Position numbers and translations under genes: made by a program. The notes under the pieces are model-generated. The model searched no databases. It was given only the letters and a program-made list of their open reading frames with translations, and was not told the origin of the DNA. Below are positions 16,682-26,456 of a DNA stretch of 64,000 nt, piece after piece (within the stretch, counting starts at the first letter, position 1; the number at the start of each line of letters is the position of its first letter). Source of the DNA: Haloarchaeobius sp. HME9146 (GTDB taxonomy: Archaea; Halobacteriota; Halobacteria; Halobacteriales; Natrialbaceae); contig NZ_JAODVR010000001.1 in the NCBI RefSeq assembly GCF_025399835.1, forward strand, positions 806,001 through 870,000, in the 5' to 3' direction.

Positions 16682-16957
16682 TCAGGTCGCGTCGTCCGGC
16701 TCAGTCGTCGCCGCGTCGGTCGTCTCTGTCAGCTGTCCGTACTCCTCCAGCCGGAACGAGAGGTACGCGAGCACGACGGCGAGTGTCGCGAGTCGGCCGG
16801 CGTTCGCGAGCGCGCCGGGGAGGTCCGGTGAGACGACGGGGACGATCGGGAGGTTCCCCAGCACCACGCTGGAGAAGGCGAACCCGGCGACGGCGATGAG
16901 GAACGTTCGCCAGGCGACGGTCAGGAGGAACTCGTATTCGGGTCTGGAGGCGGACAT
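16682..16957 (-). CDS. Small membrane protein with two TM segments
   Basis: A 91-residue protein with two hydrophobic helices (about residues 10-33 and 48-69) and a short acidic C-terminal tail. I chose the ATG at 16955-16957; it lies 4 bases after the stop of the upstream gene, so this is the last gene of a three-gene operon with the two paralogues at 16962-17977. Not recognised. The shared operon suggests it works with those proteins. Confidence 0.65.
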   Translation of the reverse strand: MSASRPEYEFLLTVAWRTFLIAVAGFAFSSVVLGNLPIVPVVSPDLPGALANAGRLATLAVVLAYLSFRLEEYGQLTETTDAATTEPDDAT

Positions 16958-16961
16958 CTGT

Positions 16962-17492
16962 TCAGTCGAGACTCCCCATCCCGGGCACGAAAAGGCTGGG
17001 GTCGTCGTGTGCGAACGTGACGACGCTCGCGTCCGTCCCGTCTGGACCCTCGGCGGGCCGGACGTGCGTGAGCAACTCGCCACGGTCGCGGGCGGCGTCG
17101 AGCATCGGCGTGGCCGCCTCGATGTCGTAGTACAGCGGAATCACCACGGCCGATTCGGTCGCGGTGTCGGCGACGGCGACGATGACGAGTGCGACGGAGT
17201 CGACCCGGCGGGAGTACACCTCGCTCGCGTCGAAGGTGGTGGCCTCGGTCGCGACGGCGGCCTCGACCGGCCCGAACTGGTCGGCCGGGACGAGGACCTC
17301 GATGCCGACGGTGGGCAACTCGTCGCCAGCGTCGGCACCGTCGTCGGTCAGCAGGGTCACCTCGGTCGGTTCGAGGGTGCGGGCGTTCCAGCCCGCGTCG
17401 CGGTACTCGGCGGCGATGGCTGCGGCGTCTTCCAGCAGTTCGTCGCGGTGGGCCGCCACCACGTCGGCAGGGTCGGTCGTCACGACGGTCAC
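16962..17492 (-). CDS. Conserved haloarchaeal protein, tandem paralogue B
   Basis: A 176-residue cytoplasmic protein with a GTG start that overlaps the stop of the upstream gene (GTGA). It is clearly paralogous to the protein encoded at 17489-17977: both have EYR(E/D)AGW, a VLVP(A)D(Q/E)F segment, (L/V)VIPLYYD(I/A), [16 protein letters not shown] and a C-terminal LFVPG/PFLPG. I recall the family as an uncharacterised haloarchaeal DUF (possibly DUF7529). The long frame that continues upstream to 18461 is not coding. Confidence 0.75.
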   Translation of the reverse strand: MTVVTTDPADVVAAHRDELLEDAAAIAAEYRDAGWNARTLEPTEVTLLTDDGADAGDELPTVGIEVLVPADQFGPVEAAVATEATTFDASEVYSRRVDSVALVIVAVADTATESAVVIPLYYDIEAATPMLDAARDRGELLTHVRPAEGPDGTDASVVTFAHDDPSLFVPGMGSLD

Positions 17493-17977
17493 TCGCCACC
17501 CGGCAGGAACGGCGCGGGCTCGTGCTGGGTGAACGTCAGGATGCGACGCTGGTCCAGGGGGCGGAGGTGGATGCGGAGTTCGCCCTCCTCGCTCACCATC
17601 TGGAGGAACTCCTGGGAGGAGTCGGCGTCGTAGTAGATGGGGACCAGCAGCGCCGTCTCCGTGGTGGCGTTCTTCAGGGCGGCGACGGCGAAGACGATGC
17701 CCTGCTCGACGGCCCGGAACGCCTCGACCTCGTCGAAGTCCCCGTCGGCGTCGTACGCCGCTTCGATGCGGTCGAACTCGTCGTCGGGCAACACGACGTC
17801 GAGGCCGGTCTGCCCCTCGCCCTCGGTGATGGTCGCGATGTCTCCCGGATGACATTCGAGGGCCTCCCAGCCCGCTTCGCGGTACTCCTCGGCTGTCGCT
17901 TCCATGTCCGCGACGACGCGTTCCCACACCGGCAGCACTCGCTCTGCGACGTGCTTTGGGTCCTCGGATTCGTCCAT
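17489..17977 (-). CDS. Conserved haloarchaeal protein, tandem paralogue A
   Basis: A 162-residue acidic protein, first gene of the three-gene operon ending at 16682. It shares its whole length with the next gene (see the conserved segments given there). I chose the ATG at 17975-17977 because it gives the same N-terminal helix as the paralogue; an upstream Met would add eight residues. Divergent from the oligopeptide transporter genes. Function unknown. Confidence 0.78.
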   Translation of the reverse strand: MDESEDPKHVAERVLPVWERVVADMEATAEEYREAGWEALECHPGDIATITEGEGQTGLDVVLPDDEFDRIEAAYDADGDFDEVEAFRAVEQGIVFAVAALKNATTETALLVPIYYDADSSQEFLQMVSEEGELRIHLRPLDQRRILTFTQHEPAPFLPGGE

Positions 17978-18072
17978 ACGTCCGGGCCGGTGAGGGACGG
18001 ACAAAAGCGTTCCCTTCGCTGGTTGAGCTATCGTTTCTCATGTGGAAAGGTATTTCCGGCCAGTATTGCGAT

Positions 18073-20547
18073 ATGAAGCCAATGACCGACCTACTGTCTC
18101 TCTCCGACTTGCAGACACAGTTCAAGACGGAGCGCGGCACGGTGAAGGCCGTCGACGGGGTCGACCTCACCATCCGCGAAGGGGAAACCGTCGGACTCGT
18201 TGGCGAAAGCGGGTCGGGCAAGAGCGTGACGGCGCTGTCGGCGATGCAACTCGTCGACGACCCCGGCGAGATCGCCGGCGGTGACGTGACGTTCCGCGAC
18301 GCCGAACTCGCGACCGAACTGCGCGAGAAGTACCCGAAGAAGGCCGATGGGTTCGTCTCCGGGGATACGGTCACCCTGACTGACGCGCCCGAGGCGGCCA
18401 TGCGAGACATCCGGGGCGGGGACATGAGCATGATCTTCCAGGACCCGATGACTTCGCTCAACCCCGCCGTGACCGTCGGCGAGCAGGTCGCAGAGAGCCT
18501 GCGCCTGCACCGCTACGACGGGAAACGAAAGGACACCTGGCTGAACGCAATCCGCGAGCTGTTCCCCGACCGCGACGTGGACGACCGTGTCATCGAGGAC
18601 ACCATCAACATCCTCGACGCGGTCGGTATCCCCGAGCCCGAGGCCCGGCTCGACGAGTACCCCCACGAGTTCTCCGGTGGGATGCGCCAGCGCGTCCTCA
18701 TCGCCATCGCGCTCGCCTGCCGCCCGAAACTGCTCATCGCGGACGAGCCGACGACGGCACTGGACGTGACCATCCAGGCCCAGATTCTGGACCTCATCAA
18801 CGACCTGCAGGACGACTTCGGCATGTCCGTGCTGTTCATCACGCACGACCTCGGCGTGGTCGCCGAGACGTGTGACCGCGTCGCCGTGATGTACGCCGGC
18901 GAGATCGTCGAGGAGGGCCCGGTCGAGGAGATATTCCACAACCCTTCGCACCCGTACACCTACGCCCTGCTCGAGTCCATCCCGACCGAGGACTCGGACC
19001 GCCTGACCCCCATCGAGGGGAACGTCCCGGACCTCATCGACATGCCTGCCGGGTGCCACTTCGCTCCCCGATGCCCCTGGGCGACCGACGAGTGTACCAG
19101 CGGCGAGATGCCGTTCAAGCAACACGGCGGCCCCGACGTCCAGCACCGGGCGAAGTGCGTCCTCGACGAGTTCGAGGAGAGCGAGTACGGGGCCGACCTG
19201 GAGACCGTCTCGGCCGAGCGCGAGGAGTTCGGTGGCGAGCCGCTCCTCGAGGTGGACGACCTGCACAAGTACTTCTCGCGGGCCGACGACCTGCTCGACA
19301 AGTGGCTCTCGAACGAGCCACAGACCGTGAAGGCGGTCGACGGCGTGGACCTCGACATCTACGAGGGCGAGACGCTGGGGCTGGTCGGCGAGTCCGGCTG
19401 TGGGAAGTCCACGACCGGCCGTGCCATCCTGCGACTGCTCGAACCGACCGACGGGACCGTCGTCTTTGCGGGGGACGACCTCGGCGGACTCGGCAGCAAG
19501 GGCCTTCGCGAGAAGCGACAGGACATGCAGATGATCTTCCAGGACCCGCTGTCGTCGCTGGACCCTCGGATGACGGTCGGCCAGACCATCATCGAGCCCC
19601 TGAAGATACACGACCTGCCCGAGAACACGGGCGGGAAGTCACAGCGCCAGGCGCGCCGCGACCGCGCCGTCGAGCTGATGGAGGCGGTCGGCCTCGAACC
19701 GGCGCAGTTCGACCGCTACCCCCACGAGATGTCCGGTGGGCAGCGCCAGCGCGTCGGCATCGCCCGGGCGCTCGCGGTCGACCCCGACTTCATCGTGGCC
19801 GACGAGCCGGTGTCGGCGCTGGACGTCTCGGTGCAAGCGCAGATTCTCAACCTCATGGAGGACCTTCAGGAGGAGTTCGGGCTCACCTACCTGTTCATCG
19901 CCCACGACCTCTCCGTCGTCCGGCACATCTGCGACCGCGTGGCCGTGATGTACCTCGGGCAGGTGGTCGAGACCGCGCCGACGTGGGAGCTGTTCGACGA
20001 CCCGCAACATCCCTACACCCAGGCGTTGCTCTCCTCGATTCCCAAACCCGACCCCCTGGAGGACACCGACGACCGCATCATCCTCAAGGGCGACGTACCG
20101 AGCCCCATCGACCCGCCGTCGGGCTGTTCGTTCCGGACGCGCTGTCCCCAGGTCATCCCGCCGGCAGACCTCGACGTCGACCAGGAGACGTTCCGGGCGG
20201 TGATGGACTTCCGCCAGCGCGTCGAGGCGCGTGACATCAGCCTCGATGCGGTGCAGGACGAGGCGGTCGAAGACGACCCCGGCGAGGTCGAGCCACCGAT
20301 GCAGGCCGCGACCGACGGCGGCGCATCGACGCGCGACCTCGTGGACGCCCTCGTCGACCGTGAGTTCGAGGAGCCGCCACGGGGCGAGGCCGGTAGCATC
20401 GTCCGCGAGGTGTGCGAGCTGGTCGTCGCCGACGAGTGGGAGCAGGCCGAATCGCGCCTGCAGGAGACGTTCGAGACCCCGTGTGAACAGGACGACCCCG
20501 AACTCGCCGGTGACCGCCACCAGACGGCCTGTCACCTCCCCCGGTAA
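18073..20547 (+). CDS. Fused dipeptide/oligopeptide ABC transporter ATPase (DppD-DppF type)
   Basis: An 824-residue protein with two complete ABC ATPase domains. The first has Walker A at 44-51 (GESGSGKS), signature SGGMRQR and Walker B LLIADEP; the second has Walker A at 439-446 (GESGCGKS), SGGQRQR and FIVADEP. Each is followed by the oligopeptide-transporter C-terminal motif with Cys-rich CxFAPRCPW / CSFRTRCP, which in some homologues holds an iron-sulfur or metal site. Residues about 700-824 are an extra acidic helical tail. The two ATPases are usually separate chains. Start at 18073; 18082 is an in-frame alternative. The partner genes follow at 20729-24496. Confidence 0.92.
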   Translation: MKPMTDLLSLSDLQTQFKTERGTVKAVDGVDLTIREGETVGLVGESGSGKSVTALSAMQLVDDPGEIAGGDVTFRDAELATELREKYPKKADGFVSGDTVTLTDAPEAAMRDIRGGDMSMIFQDPMTSLNPAVTVGEQVAESLRLHRYDGKRKDTWLNAIRELFPDRDVDDRVIEDTINILDAVGIPEPEARLDEYPHEFSGGMRQRVLIAIALACRPKLLIADEPTTALDVTIQAQILDLINDLQDDFGMSVLFITHDLGVVAETCDRVAVMYAGEIVEEGPVEEIFHNPSHPYTYALLESIPTEDSDRLTPIEGNVPDLIDMPAGCHFAPRCPWATDECTSGEMPFKQHGGPDVQHRAKCVLDEFEESEYGADLETVSAEREEFGGEPLLEVDDLHKYFSRADDLLDKWLSNEPQTVKAVDGVDLDIYEGETLGLVGESGCGKSTTGRAILRLLEPTDGTVVFAGDDLGGLGSKGLREKRQDMQMIFQDPLSSLDPRMTVGQTIIEPLKIHDLPENTGGKSQRQARRDRAVELMEAVGLEPAQFDRYPHEMSGGQRQRVGIARALAVDPDFIVADEPVSALDVSVQAQILNLMEDLQEEFGLTYLFIAHDLSVVRHICDRVAVMYLGQVVETAPTWELFDDPQHPYTQALLSSIPKPDPLEDTDDRIILKGDVPSPIDPPSGCSFRTRCPQVIPPADLDVDQETFRAVMDFRQRVEARDISLDAVQDEAVEDDPGEVEPPMQAATDGGASTRDLVDALVDREFEEPPRGEAGSIVREVCELVVADEWEQAESRLQETFETPCEQDDPELAGDRHQTACHLPR

Positions 20548-20698
20548 CGCGTCTCTCGATTCTTCTGTCGTACCACTGTCGAGGTTTTCCGGTGAATACC
20601 GATGGTACAGAGCCTCTCTCGCAAGTATTGCTATCTGTCGATTTCGCCCTGTAACACGTCCTCATGGCCTTGTTTAGGTGTGTCACAGCATCGGTATG

Positions 20699-20705
20699 TT
20701 TATAA
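20699..20705 (+). promoter_or_regulatory. TATA box of the peptide-binding protein gene
   Basis: TTTATAA centred 27 bases before the ATG at 20729, so a leaderless transcript is expected. It gives the substrate-binding protein and permease genes their own promoter, apart from the ATPase gene, which suits a protein needed in excess. Confidence 0.65.
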
Positions 20706-20728
20706 GGTAAACGGTGCCACACGTGGCT

Positions 20729-22411
20729 ATGGCACGCGATACGGTTGACAGACGCAGTTTCTTGAAGGCAGCTGGGACGGCGACCGTCGCAGCGACGACG
20801 ACGGCTGGGTGTCTCGGCTCCCTCAGTGGTGACAGTGGTGGGGGCGGGGGCACACTCGTCTACTCGCGCGGCGACCACCCGACCAACTACGACCCGCAGC
20901 AGACGACAAGCGGTGAGGTCGCGAAGGTCACGAACCAGATCTTCGACCAGCTCATCCAGTTCGCGCCCGGCAGCGGGGGCCAGCTCAGCGACAGTCTCGC
21001 GACCGAGTACAGCCTCGACGGGACGACCGCGACGCTGACCCTCCAGGAGGGCGTGACGTTCCACAACGGCGAGGAGTTCACGGCGGCCGACGCCAAGGCG
21101 ACCATCCGTCGCTTCACCGACTCCGAGTACGACTACTACCTCGGCGACGAGAACCGCTCCGGCTACGGCCCGTTCACCTTCGGGAGCTGGGTCAAGAGCA
21201 TCGACGCCAGCAGCGACTACGAGCTGTCCATCGAGCTCACCCAGCAGTACGCGCCGTTCCTCCGCAACCTCGCGATGTTCGCGGCGGCCATCCTCTCGAA
21301 GAAACAGATCGAGTCCCTGGGTTCCAACCCGAGCGGCCAGGTCAAGCTCGGCACGGACCCCAAGGGGACCGGCCCGTTCCAGTTCGACGAACTCGACAAC
21401 TCCAACCAGCGCGTCCGTCTCGCCGCCTACGGTGACTTCTGGGGCGACGGACCGAACGTCGACGAGGTCGTCTTCTCGACCATCAAGCAGAACTCCACGC
21501 GCGTCTCCAGCGTCATCGAGGGCGAGTCCCACATCACGGACAACCTCGACTCGCAGTCCTCGAAGCAGGTCCAGGACGCCGACACGGCGACGCTGGCCTC
21601 CAAGAACGGCATCAACGTCGGGTACATGGCGTTCAACATGGCCCGCAAGGAGGAGTTCCGTGACAAGAAGGTCCGCCAGGCCATCAGCTATGCGGTGAAC
21701 ACGGAAGCCATCGTCAACCAGATCTACGAGGGCTTCGCCAGCCAGGCCGACCAGCCGCTCCCGCCGGACGTCCTCGGGCACAACGTGAACCTCGACCCGT
21801 ACCCGACGGACAAGGACAAGGCGTCGACGATGCTCGAGGAGGCCGGTGCGTCCGACATCGAGTTCGAGCTCGCGACGTTCTCGAACCCGCGTGGGTACAA
21901 CCCGAGCCCGGTCCAGACGGCCAACCAGGTCAAGTCCGACCTCGAGGAGATCGGCCTGACGGTGAACATCAACCAGTTCTCCACGTTCTCCTCCTACCTC
22001 GACTACACCGCCCAGGGCAAGCACGACGCGTGTTTCCTCGGCTGGTACACCGACAACGCGGACCCGGACAACTTCCTGTACGTCCTGCTCGACCCGAAGG
22101 TCGACATGGACGCCGTTCCGGACGGCCAGGACTGGGTCAGCTTCGACACGGAGGGCTACAGCACCCTCAACGTCGGCGGCTGGGCCAACACCGAGTTCAT
22201 GGAGACGGTGCGTGAGGGCCAGTCCACCTACGACGAGGCCAAGCGCAAGGAGCTCTACCGGAAGGCGAACGAGATCGCTCACGACGAAGCGCCGTGGATC
22301 TTCGTGGACTACGCACAGACGCTGCGTGCGGTCAACGAGGCGGTCGAGTCCGACTCCTACACCGTCAGTTCTGTCGGTGGACCGTACCTTGAGACGGTTA
22401 CACTGAAGTAG
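20729..22411 (+). CDS. Peptide ABC transporter substrate-binding lipoprotein
   Basis: A 560-residue Tat-exported lipoprotein: RRSFLK at residues 8-13, hydrophobic stretch and lipobox TAGC with lipidated C28, then a Gly-rich linker. The rest is a SBP_bac_5 (DppA/OppA-like) domain (YDPQQTTSGEV, then VRQAISYAVN and LGWYTDNADPDNFLY). It captures dipeptides or oligopeptides outside the membrane for the permeases encoded next. The ATG at 20729 is set by the TATA box and the twin-arginine motif. Confidence 0.93.
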   Translation: MARDTVDRRSFLKAAGTATVAATTTAGCLGSLSGDSGGGGGTLVYSRGDHPTNYDPQQTTSGEVAKVTNQIFDQLIQFAPGSGGQLSDSLATEYSLDGTTATLTLQEGVTFHNGEEFTAADAKATIRRFTDSEYDYYLGDENRSGYGPFTFGSWVKSIDASSDYELSIELTQQYAPFLRNLAMFAAAILSKKQIESLGSNPSGQVKLGTDPKGTGPFQFDELDNSNQRVRLAAYGDFWGDGPNVDEVVFSTIKQNSTRVSSVIEGESHITDNLDSQSSKQVQDADTATLASKNGINVGYMAFNMARKEEFRDKKVRQAISYAVNTEAIVNQIYEGFASQADQPLPPDVLGHNVNLDPYPTDKDKASTMLEEAGASDIEFELATFSNPRGYNPSPVQTANQVKSDLEEIGLTVNINQFSTFSSYLDYTAQGKHDACFLGWYTDNADPDNFLYVLLDPKVDMDAVPDGQDWVSFDTEGYSTLNVGGWANTEFMETVREGQSTYDEAKRKELYRKANEIAHDEAPWIFVDYAQTLRAVNEAVESDSYTVSSVGGPYLETVTLK

Positions 22412-22445
22412 CGCAGCCCCATTCCCTCCGTTATTCACTCGTACA

Positions 22446-23489
22446 ATGGTCTCTAAGCGGTTCGTACTGAAACGGCTGTTACTGCTCGTGCCGGTCCTGT
22501 TCGGAGTGGCGTCGCTGGTCTTCGCCATCCTCCATCTGGCCCCGGGTGACCCCGTCAGGGTCATCCTCGGCCAGCGGGCCTCCGCGGAGCAGATCGCACA
22601 GGTTCGCGAGCAACTCGGGTTGAACGACCCCTTCTTGGTGCAGTACGTCCGGTTCCTCGCCGATGCAGCCCAGTTCGAGTTCGGCCAGTCCTACCAGATC
22701 GCGAAGGGCCAGCCGGTCAGGGAGGTCCTGATCGAGAAGCTCCCGGTCACGGTGGAGCTCGCGCTGTACGGCCAGGCCATCGGACTCCTGCTCGGCATCC
22801 CACTGGGCGTCCTCTCGGCCGTGAAGCAGGACACGCTGACGGACCACGCGACCCGTATCGGGGCGCTCGCCGGTATCTCGGTGCCCATCTACTGGTCCGG
22901 GCCGCTGCTCATCCTGTTCTTCTCCATCTACCTGGGCATCTTCCCGACCAGTGGTCGCATCGGCAGCACCATCTTCCTCGACAACAGCTGGTCCCTCCTC
23001 GGGGTCGAGTTGCCGCTGACGGGGATGGTCACGATCGACACGCTGTTGCTGGGTCGCCTCGACGCCTGGCTTTCGGCGGTGCATCACATGTTCCTCCCGG
23101 CGGTGACCATCGGGGTGTACTCGATGGCGCTCGTCTCGCGGATGATGCGCTCGTCGATGCTCGAGGTCGTCAGGCAGGACTACATGCGGACCGCCCGCGC
23201 CAAGGGCCAGGGTGCGAAGATCACGACGTTGAAACACGGGTTCAAGAACGCGATGATCCCCGTCATCACCGTCGTCGGCATCCAGTTCGGGACGCTGCTC
23301 GGTGGTGCGGTGCTGACCGAGACGGTGTTCGGCATCGGTGGCGTCGGCACGCTGCTGGTCGACGCCATCGGCGCGAGTGACTACCCGCTCGTGCAGGGCA
23401 CCGTGTTGACGTTCGCACTACTGTTCACGCTCGTGACCCTGGGCGTCGACATCACGTACAGCTACCTCGACCCACGCATCCAACAATGA
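22446..23489 (+). CDS. Peptide ABC transporter permease, DppB type
   Basis: A 347-residue inner permease with six membrane segments; the N-terminus is the typical FVLKRLLLLVPVLFGVASLVF helix (first about 20 residues), followed by HLAPGDPVR. The EAA loop that contacts the ATPase is ARAKGQGAKITTLKHGFKNA (about residues 249-268). It starts 35 bases after the binding-protein stop and overlaps the next permease by 4 bases (ATGA). Confidence 0.93.
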   Translation: MVSKRFVLKRLLLLVPVLFGVASLVFAILHLAPGDPVRVILGQRASAEQIAQVREQLGLNDPFLVQYVRFLADAAQFEFGQSYQIAKGQPVREVLIEKLPVTVELALYGQAIGLLLGIPLGVLSAVKQDTLTDHATRIGALAGISVPIYWSGPLLILFFSIYLGIFPTSGRIGSTIFLDNSWSLLGVELPLTGMVTIDTLLLGRLDAWLSAVHHMFLPAVTIGVYSMALVSRMMRSSMLEVVRQDYMRTARAKGQGAKITTLKHGFKNAMIPVITVVGIQFGTLLGGAVLTETVFGIGGVGTLLVDAIGASDYPLVQGTVLTFALLFTLVTLGVDITYSYLDPRIQQ

Positions 23490-24496
23490 GCACGGAAACA
23501 TCGGACTCGAAGTCGAAGACGGTCGGGACGGACCGTGGGCTGCTCACGCGGCTACGCGAGTCGCCGTTCCTCTCGCAACTCCTGTCGAACCGCCTCGCCC
23601 TCATGGGCATCGGCATCATCCTGATGATGCTGGTGATCGCCGTCTACGCCCGGCTGTTCTACGATCTCTCGCTCCTCCAGCGGTCGCGGCTGGGGACCAC
23701 GTTCGTGGACCGCGCACCGCCGGGGTGGCTCGGCTCCGCGGGGGTGACGGAGCAGCTGTTCGGCACCGACGCGTCCGCCCGCGACATCTACAAGCGGACG
23801 CTGTACGGGGCGTGGATCGCCCTGAAGTTCGGGACCGTCACCGTCGGGCTCTCGACCACGCTGGGCGTCGGGTTCGGCATCCTCGCCGCGTACTACGGCG
23901 ACGTGACGGACAACGTCATCATGCGGTCGATGGACGTGCTGCTCGCGTTCCCGTCGCTGCTGCTGGCGCTGGCGCTGGTCGCCGTCTTCCCGGAGCAGAT
24001 CACCACGCCGGGGTTCCTGCAGGCGCTCCCGTTCTTCGGTGAGGAGATCACCCTCGGACTGTGGCGGGCAGTCGCCGCGCTCACGCTGGTGTACACGCCG
24101 CGGTTCGCCCGCGTCGTCCGCGGGGCCGCGCTGAAGGTACTCGAAGACGAGTACATCGAGGCGACGCAGGCGCTCGGTGCACGCGACGCCCGGGTGCTGA
24201 TTCGCCACGTCGTGCCGAACACGCTCGCCCCCGTGACGGTCCAGTCCACGCTGAACTTCGGGCTGGCCATCATCGACCTGGCGGCGCTCTCGTTCCTCGG
24301 CTTCGGTGCCAAGGCCGGGACGCCGTCGTGGGGGCTGATGCTCTCGAACGGTGTGAGCAACGGGCTCCAGACCGGCCTGTGGTGGATGTCGTTCTTCCCC
24401 GGGCTGTTCCTCGCGCTGACCGTCCTCGGGTTCAACCTGCTCGGTGACGGCATGCGCGACGCGCTGGACCCGCGGATGCGCGAGACGGTCGACTGA
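23486..24496 (+). CDS. Peptide ABC transporter permease, DppC type
   Basis: A 336-residue permease with an N-terminal cytoplasmic tail, one leading membrane helix and the five-helix core. LFGTDASARDIYKRTLYGA is the conserved segment that precedes the core, and EATQALGARDARVLIRHVVP is the EAA loop. It pairs with the DppB-type protein to form the channel. Its stop overlaps the start of the next small membrane protein (TGATG). Confidence 0.93.
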   Translation: MSTETSDSKSKTVGTDRGLLTRLRESPFLSQLLSNRLALMGIGIILMMLVIAVYARLFYDLSLLQRSRLGTTFVDRAPPGWLGSAGVTEQLFGTDASARDIYKRTLYGAWIALKFGTVTVGLSTTLGVGFGILAAYYGDVTDNVIMRSMDVLLAFPSLLLALALVAVFPEQITTPGFLQALPFFGEEITLGLWRAVAALTLVYTPRFARVVRGAALKVLEDEYIEATQALGARDARVLIRHVVPNTLAPVTVQSTLNFGLAIIDLAALSFLGFGAKAGTPSWGLMLSNGVSNGLQTGLWWMSFFPGLFLALTVLGFNLLGDGMRDALDPRMRETVD

Positions 24497-24837
24497 TGCA
24501 GTGGCGCGGCCGTGCCCGGCTGGTCGCCACCGCACTGGCGGTCGGTGTGGTCGTCGGGCTGGTCGCGGTCCCACTCTTTGCGGCATTCGGTTTCTCTCCT
24601 CGTGGTGCTGCTGGCACCGTCTTCGCCCTCGGGACGCTCGCGTTCGGCTTCGGTCTCGTCGGCTGGTCGGGTTCTATCATCCTCGGTGACGCCGTCGAGA
24701 TACGCGACAGCCTGCTTGGGAAGGACTCCGACTGGACCGAGCCGAAGTCCAGGCGGGCGATGGTCCGGGTCGGAAGCTTCGGGTTCGGTGTGATGCTCGG
24801 CAGTTCGGTGGCGGAAGTGGTCGTGGTGGGTGTGTAG
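24496..24837 (+). CDS. Small membrane protein of the peptide transporter operon
   Basis: A 113-residue protein with three or four hydrophobic segments (about 9-30, 38-64 and 91-111) and a short charged loop (DSLLGKDSDWTEPKSRR). Its start codon overlaps the stop of the DppC-type permease, so the two are translationally coupled. I do not recognise the family. A role tied to the transporter is inferred from coupling only. Confidence 0.75.
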   Translation: MQWRGRARLVATALAVGVVVGLVAVPLFAAFGFSPRGAAGTVFALGTLAFGFGLVGWSGSIILGDAVEIRDSLLGKDSDWTEPKSRRAMVRVGSFGFGVMLGSSVAEVVVVGV

Positions 24838-24939
24838 CTGGGTGGTGTGAGTTCTCGCTGGCTTTCGTGGCTGACACCGGACACTTCCCCGCCCTCGCTC
24901 CACACAAGGTATTCAAGCACCAGTCCCCGACCACCCGAT

Positions 24940-25137
24940 ATGGCATTCCTCGGCGTCGGACTCGCAGCGCTGTGCTGGCTGCTTGCGTACCTGCATCTGC
25001 GCTATCCGGATGCGCTGTTCAGGCTCGAGAACTCGCTGGTCGGGGCGGAGACACGGTTGACCGAGCGGGGGCGGACGGGCTACCGCGTCGGTGGTGGTGT
25101 GTTCGCCGTCGTCGGGGCGGTCGCTCCGTCGCTGTAG
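24940..25137 (+). CDS. Small membrane-anchored protein
   Basis: A 65-residue protein with one N-terminal membrane helix (about 2-18), a basic stretch and a second weakly hydrophobic C-terminal part. I chose the ATG at 24940: an AAGGTATTC sequence about 30 bases upstream could be its TATA box, and the longer frame to 24847 is basic and non-hydrophobic. It converges with dihydroorotase, whose stop is 9 bases away. Unknown function. Confidence 0.55.
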   Translation: MAFLGVGLAALCWLLAYLHLRYPDALFRLENSLVGAETRLTERGRTGYRVGGGVFAVVGAVAPSL

Positions 25138-25146
25138 GCGGCCGGT

Positions 25147-26406
25147 CTACTCGCGGACGTTCTTTCCTGCGACTTCGCCGAACCCGTCCTCGGCGTCCCA
25201 GACGACCTCGCCGCGGAGCATCGTCCACTCGGGGAACACCCCCTGTTTCCCCTCGAACGGGGTCCAGCCGCAGTTCGAGTGGAGGTCCTCGCCGCGGATT
25301 TCGCGGGGATTCTCGGTATCGTACAGCGCGAGGTCGGCGTCCATGCCCTCCTGAATCCGGCCCTTGGCCGGGAGGTCGAAGATGCTCGCCGGGTTCGCGG
25401 CGACGAGGTCGCGGACGCGCTCGTAGCTGAGGGTCCCCTTGCGTGCTTCTTCGAGCAGCAGCGGGACCATCGTCTCGACGCCCGGGACACCCGAGGGTGC
25501 GTCCCAGATGCTGGCGTCCTTCTCCTCGCGGGTGTGGGGGGCGTGGTCGGTCGCGATGATATCGACGGTGCCGTCGGCGACGCGCTCGAACACCTGTCCG
25601 CGCCGCGCCTCGCTCCGGAGGGGCGGGTTCATCCGACCGAAGGTGCCGAGTTCGGGCAGGTCGTCACGTGAGAGGAACAGGTGGTGCGGGGTGACCTCGC
25701 AGGTCGCGCCCGCCTCGGCAGCAGCGTCCACACCCTCCGGCGTGGAGGTGTGGGCGATGTGGATGTCGGCCTCGAATTCGGCCCCGACCTCGCAGGCGCG
25801 CTCGACGGCGGCGGCCTCGGCCTCGGCGGCGCGGTAGGCCGACCACGCGTCGGCGTCGTCCCGGGACTTCGCGGATTCGTCGAACAGGTCGGCGTCCTCG
25901 GCGTGGACCGTGACTGTCACGCCGTGCTGCCCGGCGAGTTCGACGGCCTCGGCGAACAGGTCGGCCTCGATACCCATGTCGCCGGTCGAATCGGCGAGGA
26001 ACACCTCACCGAGGGCGAACAGGGGCCGGTCGAACAGCGACTCGGGGTCCCAGTCGGCCGTGACGCCGCCGTTGATGCCCCAGTCGACGACCGACTGTTC
26101 GGCGAACTCGGCTTTCTGGTCGAACGCCTCGCCCGTCGTGGTCGGCGGGCTGGTGTTCGGCTGGTCGACGACGGTCGTGACACCGCCCGCGGCCGCGCTC
26201 TGCGACCCTGTTCCCCAGGTCTCCTTGTGGCCGTAGCCGGGCTGGCGGAAGTGGACGTGGGCGTCGATGGCGCCGGGGAAGAGCAGTTTCCCGGTCGCGT
26301 CCACGTCGTACTCGCCGCCGAGGTCTCCCACGGCGGTAATCGTTCCATCCTCGACCTCGACGTCGGCGGTCGTCCCGTCCGGCAGCGTGGCGTTGCCGAT
26401 GCGCAT
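25147..26406 (-). CDS. pyrC: Dihydroorotase
   Basis: A 419-residue amidohydrolase that closes N-carbamoyl-aspartate to dihydroorotate, third step of pyrimidine synthesis. Metal-binding DAHVHFRQPG has H50 and H52; later ligands are in HTSTPEG and ATDHAPHTREEK; PGVETMVPLLLEE and NPASIFDLPAKGRI are typical of the family. Allantoinase is the main alternative, but the GYGHKETW and NTSPPTT segments favour dihydroorotase. It is followed upstream, on the same strand, by the lipoate-ligase-like gene 50 bases away. Confidence 0.87.
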   Translation of the reverse strand: MRIGNATLPDGTTADVEVEDGTITAVGDLGGEYDVDATGKLLFPGAIDAHVHFRQPGYGHKETWGTGSQSAAAGGVTTVVDQPNTSPPTTTGEAFDQKAEFAEQSVVDWGINGGVTADWDPESLFDRPLFALGEVFLADSTGDMGIEADLFAEAVELAGQHGVTVTVHAEDADLFDESAKSRDDADAWSAYRAAEAEAAAVERACEVGAEFEADIHIAHTSTPEGVDAAAEAGATCEVTPHHLFLSRDDLPELGTFGRMNPPLRSEARRGQVFERVADGTVDIIATDHAPHTREEKDASIWDAPSGVPGVETMVPLLLEEARKGTLSYERVRDLVAANPASIFDLPAKGRIQEGMDADLALYDTENPREIRGEDLHSNCGWTPFEGKQGVFPEWTMLRGEVVWDAEDGFGEVAGKNVRE

Positions 26407-26456
26407 ACGTCCACTCCAGCGGCCCGCGTCCTAAGTCTCTCGGAGACGTGCCGTGC

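Noticed and set aside
16962-18461. The 499-codon long form of the paralogue B gene
   Set aside because: The part upstream of 17492 is antisense to the fused ATPase and overlaps paralogue A in another frame; only the last 177 codons align with the paralogue.
20237-22564. A 775-codon open frame on the minus strand
   Set aside because: It lies wholly antisense to the fused ATPase end and the peptide-binding protein, whose motifs are unmistakable. High GC removes stop codons from antisense frames.
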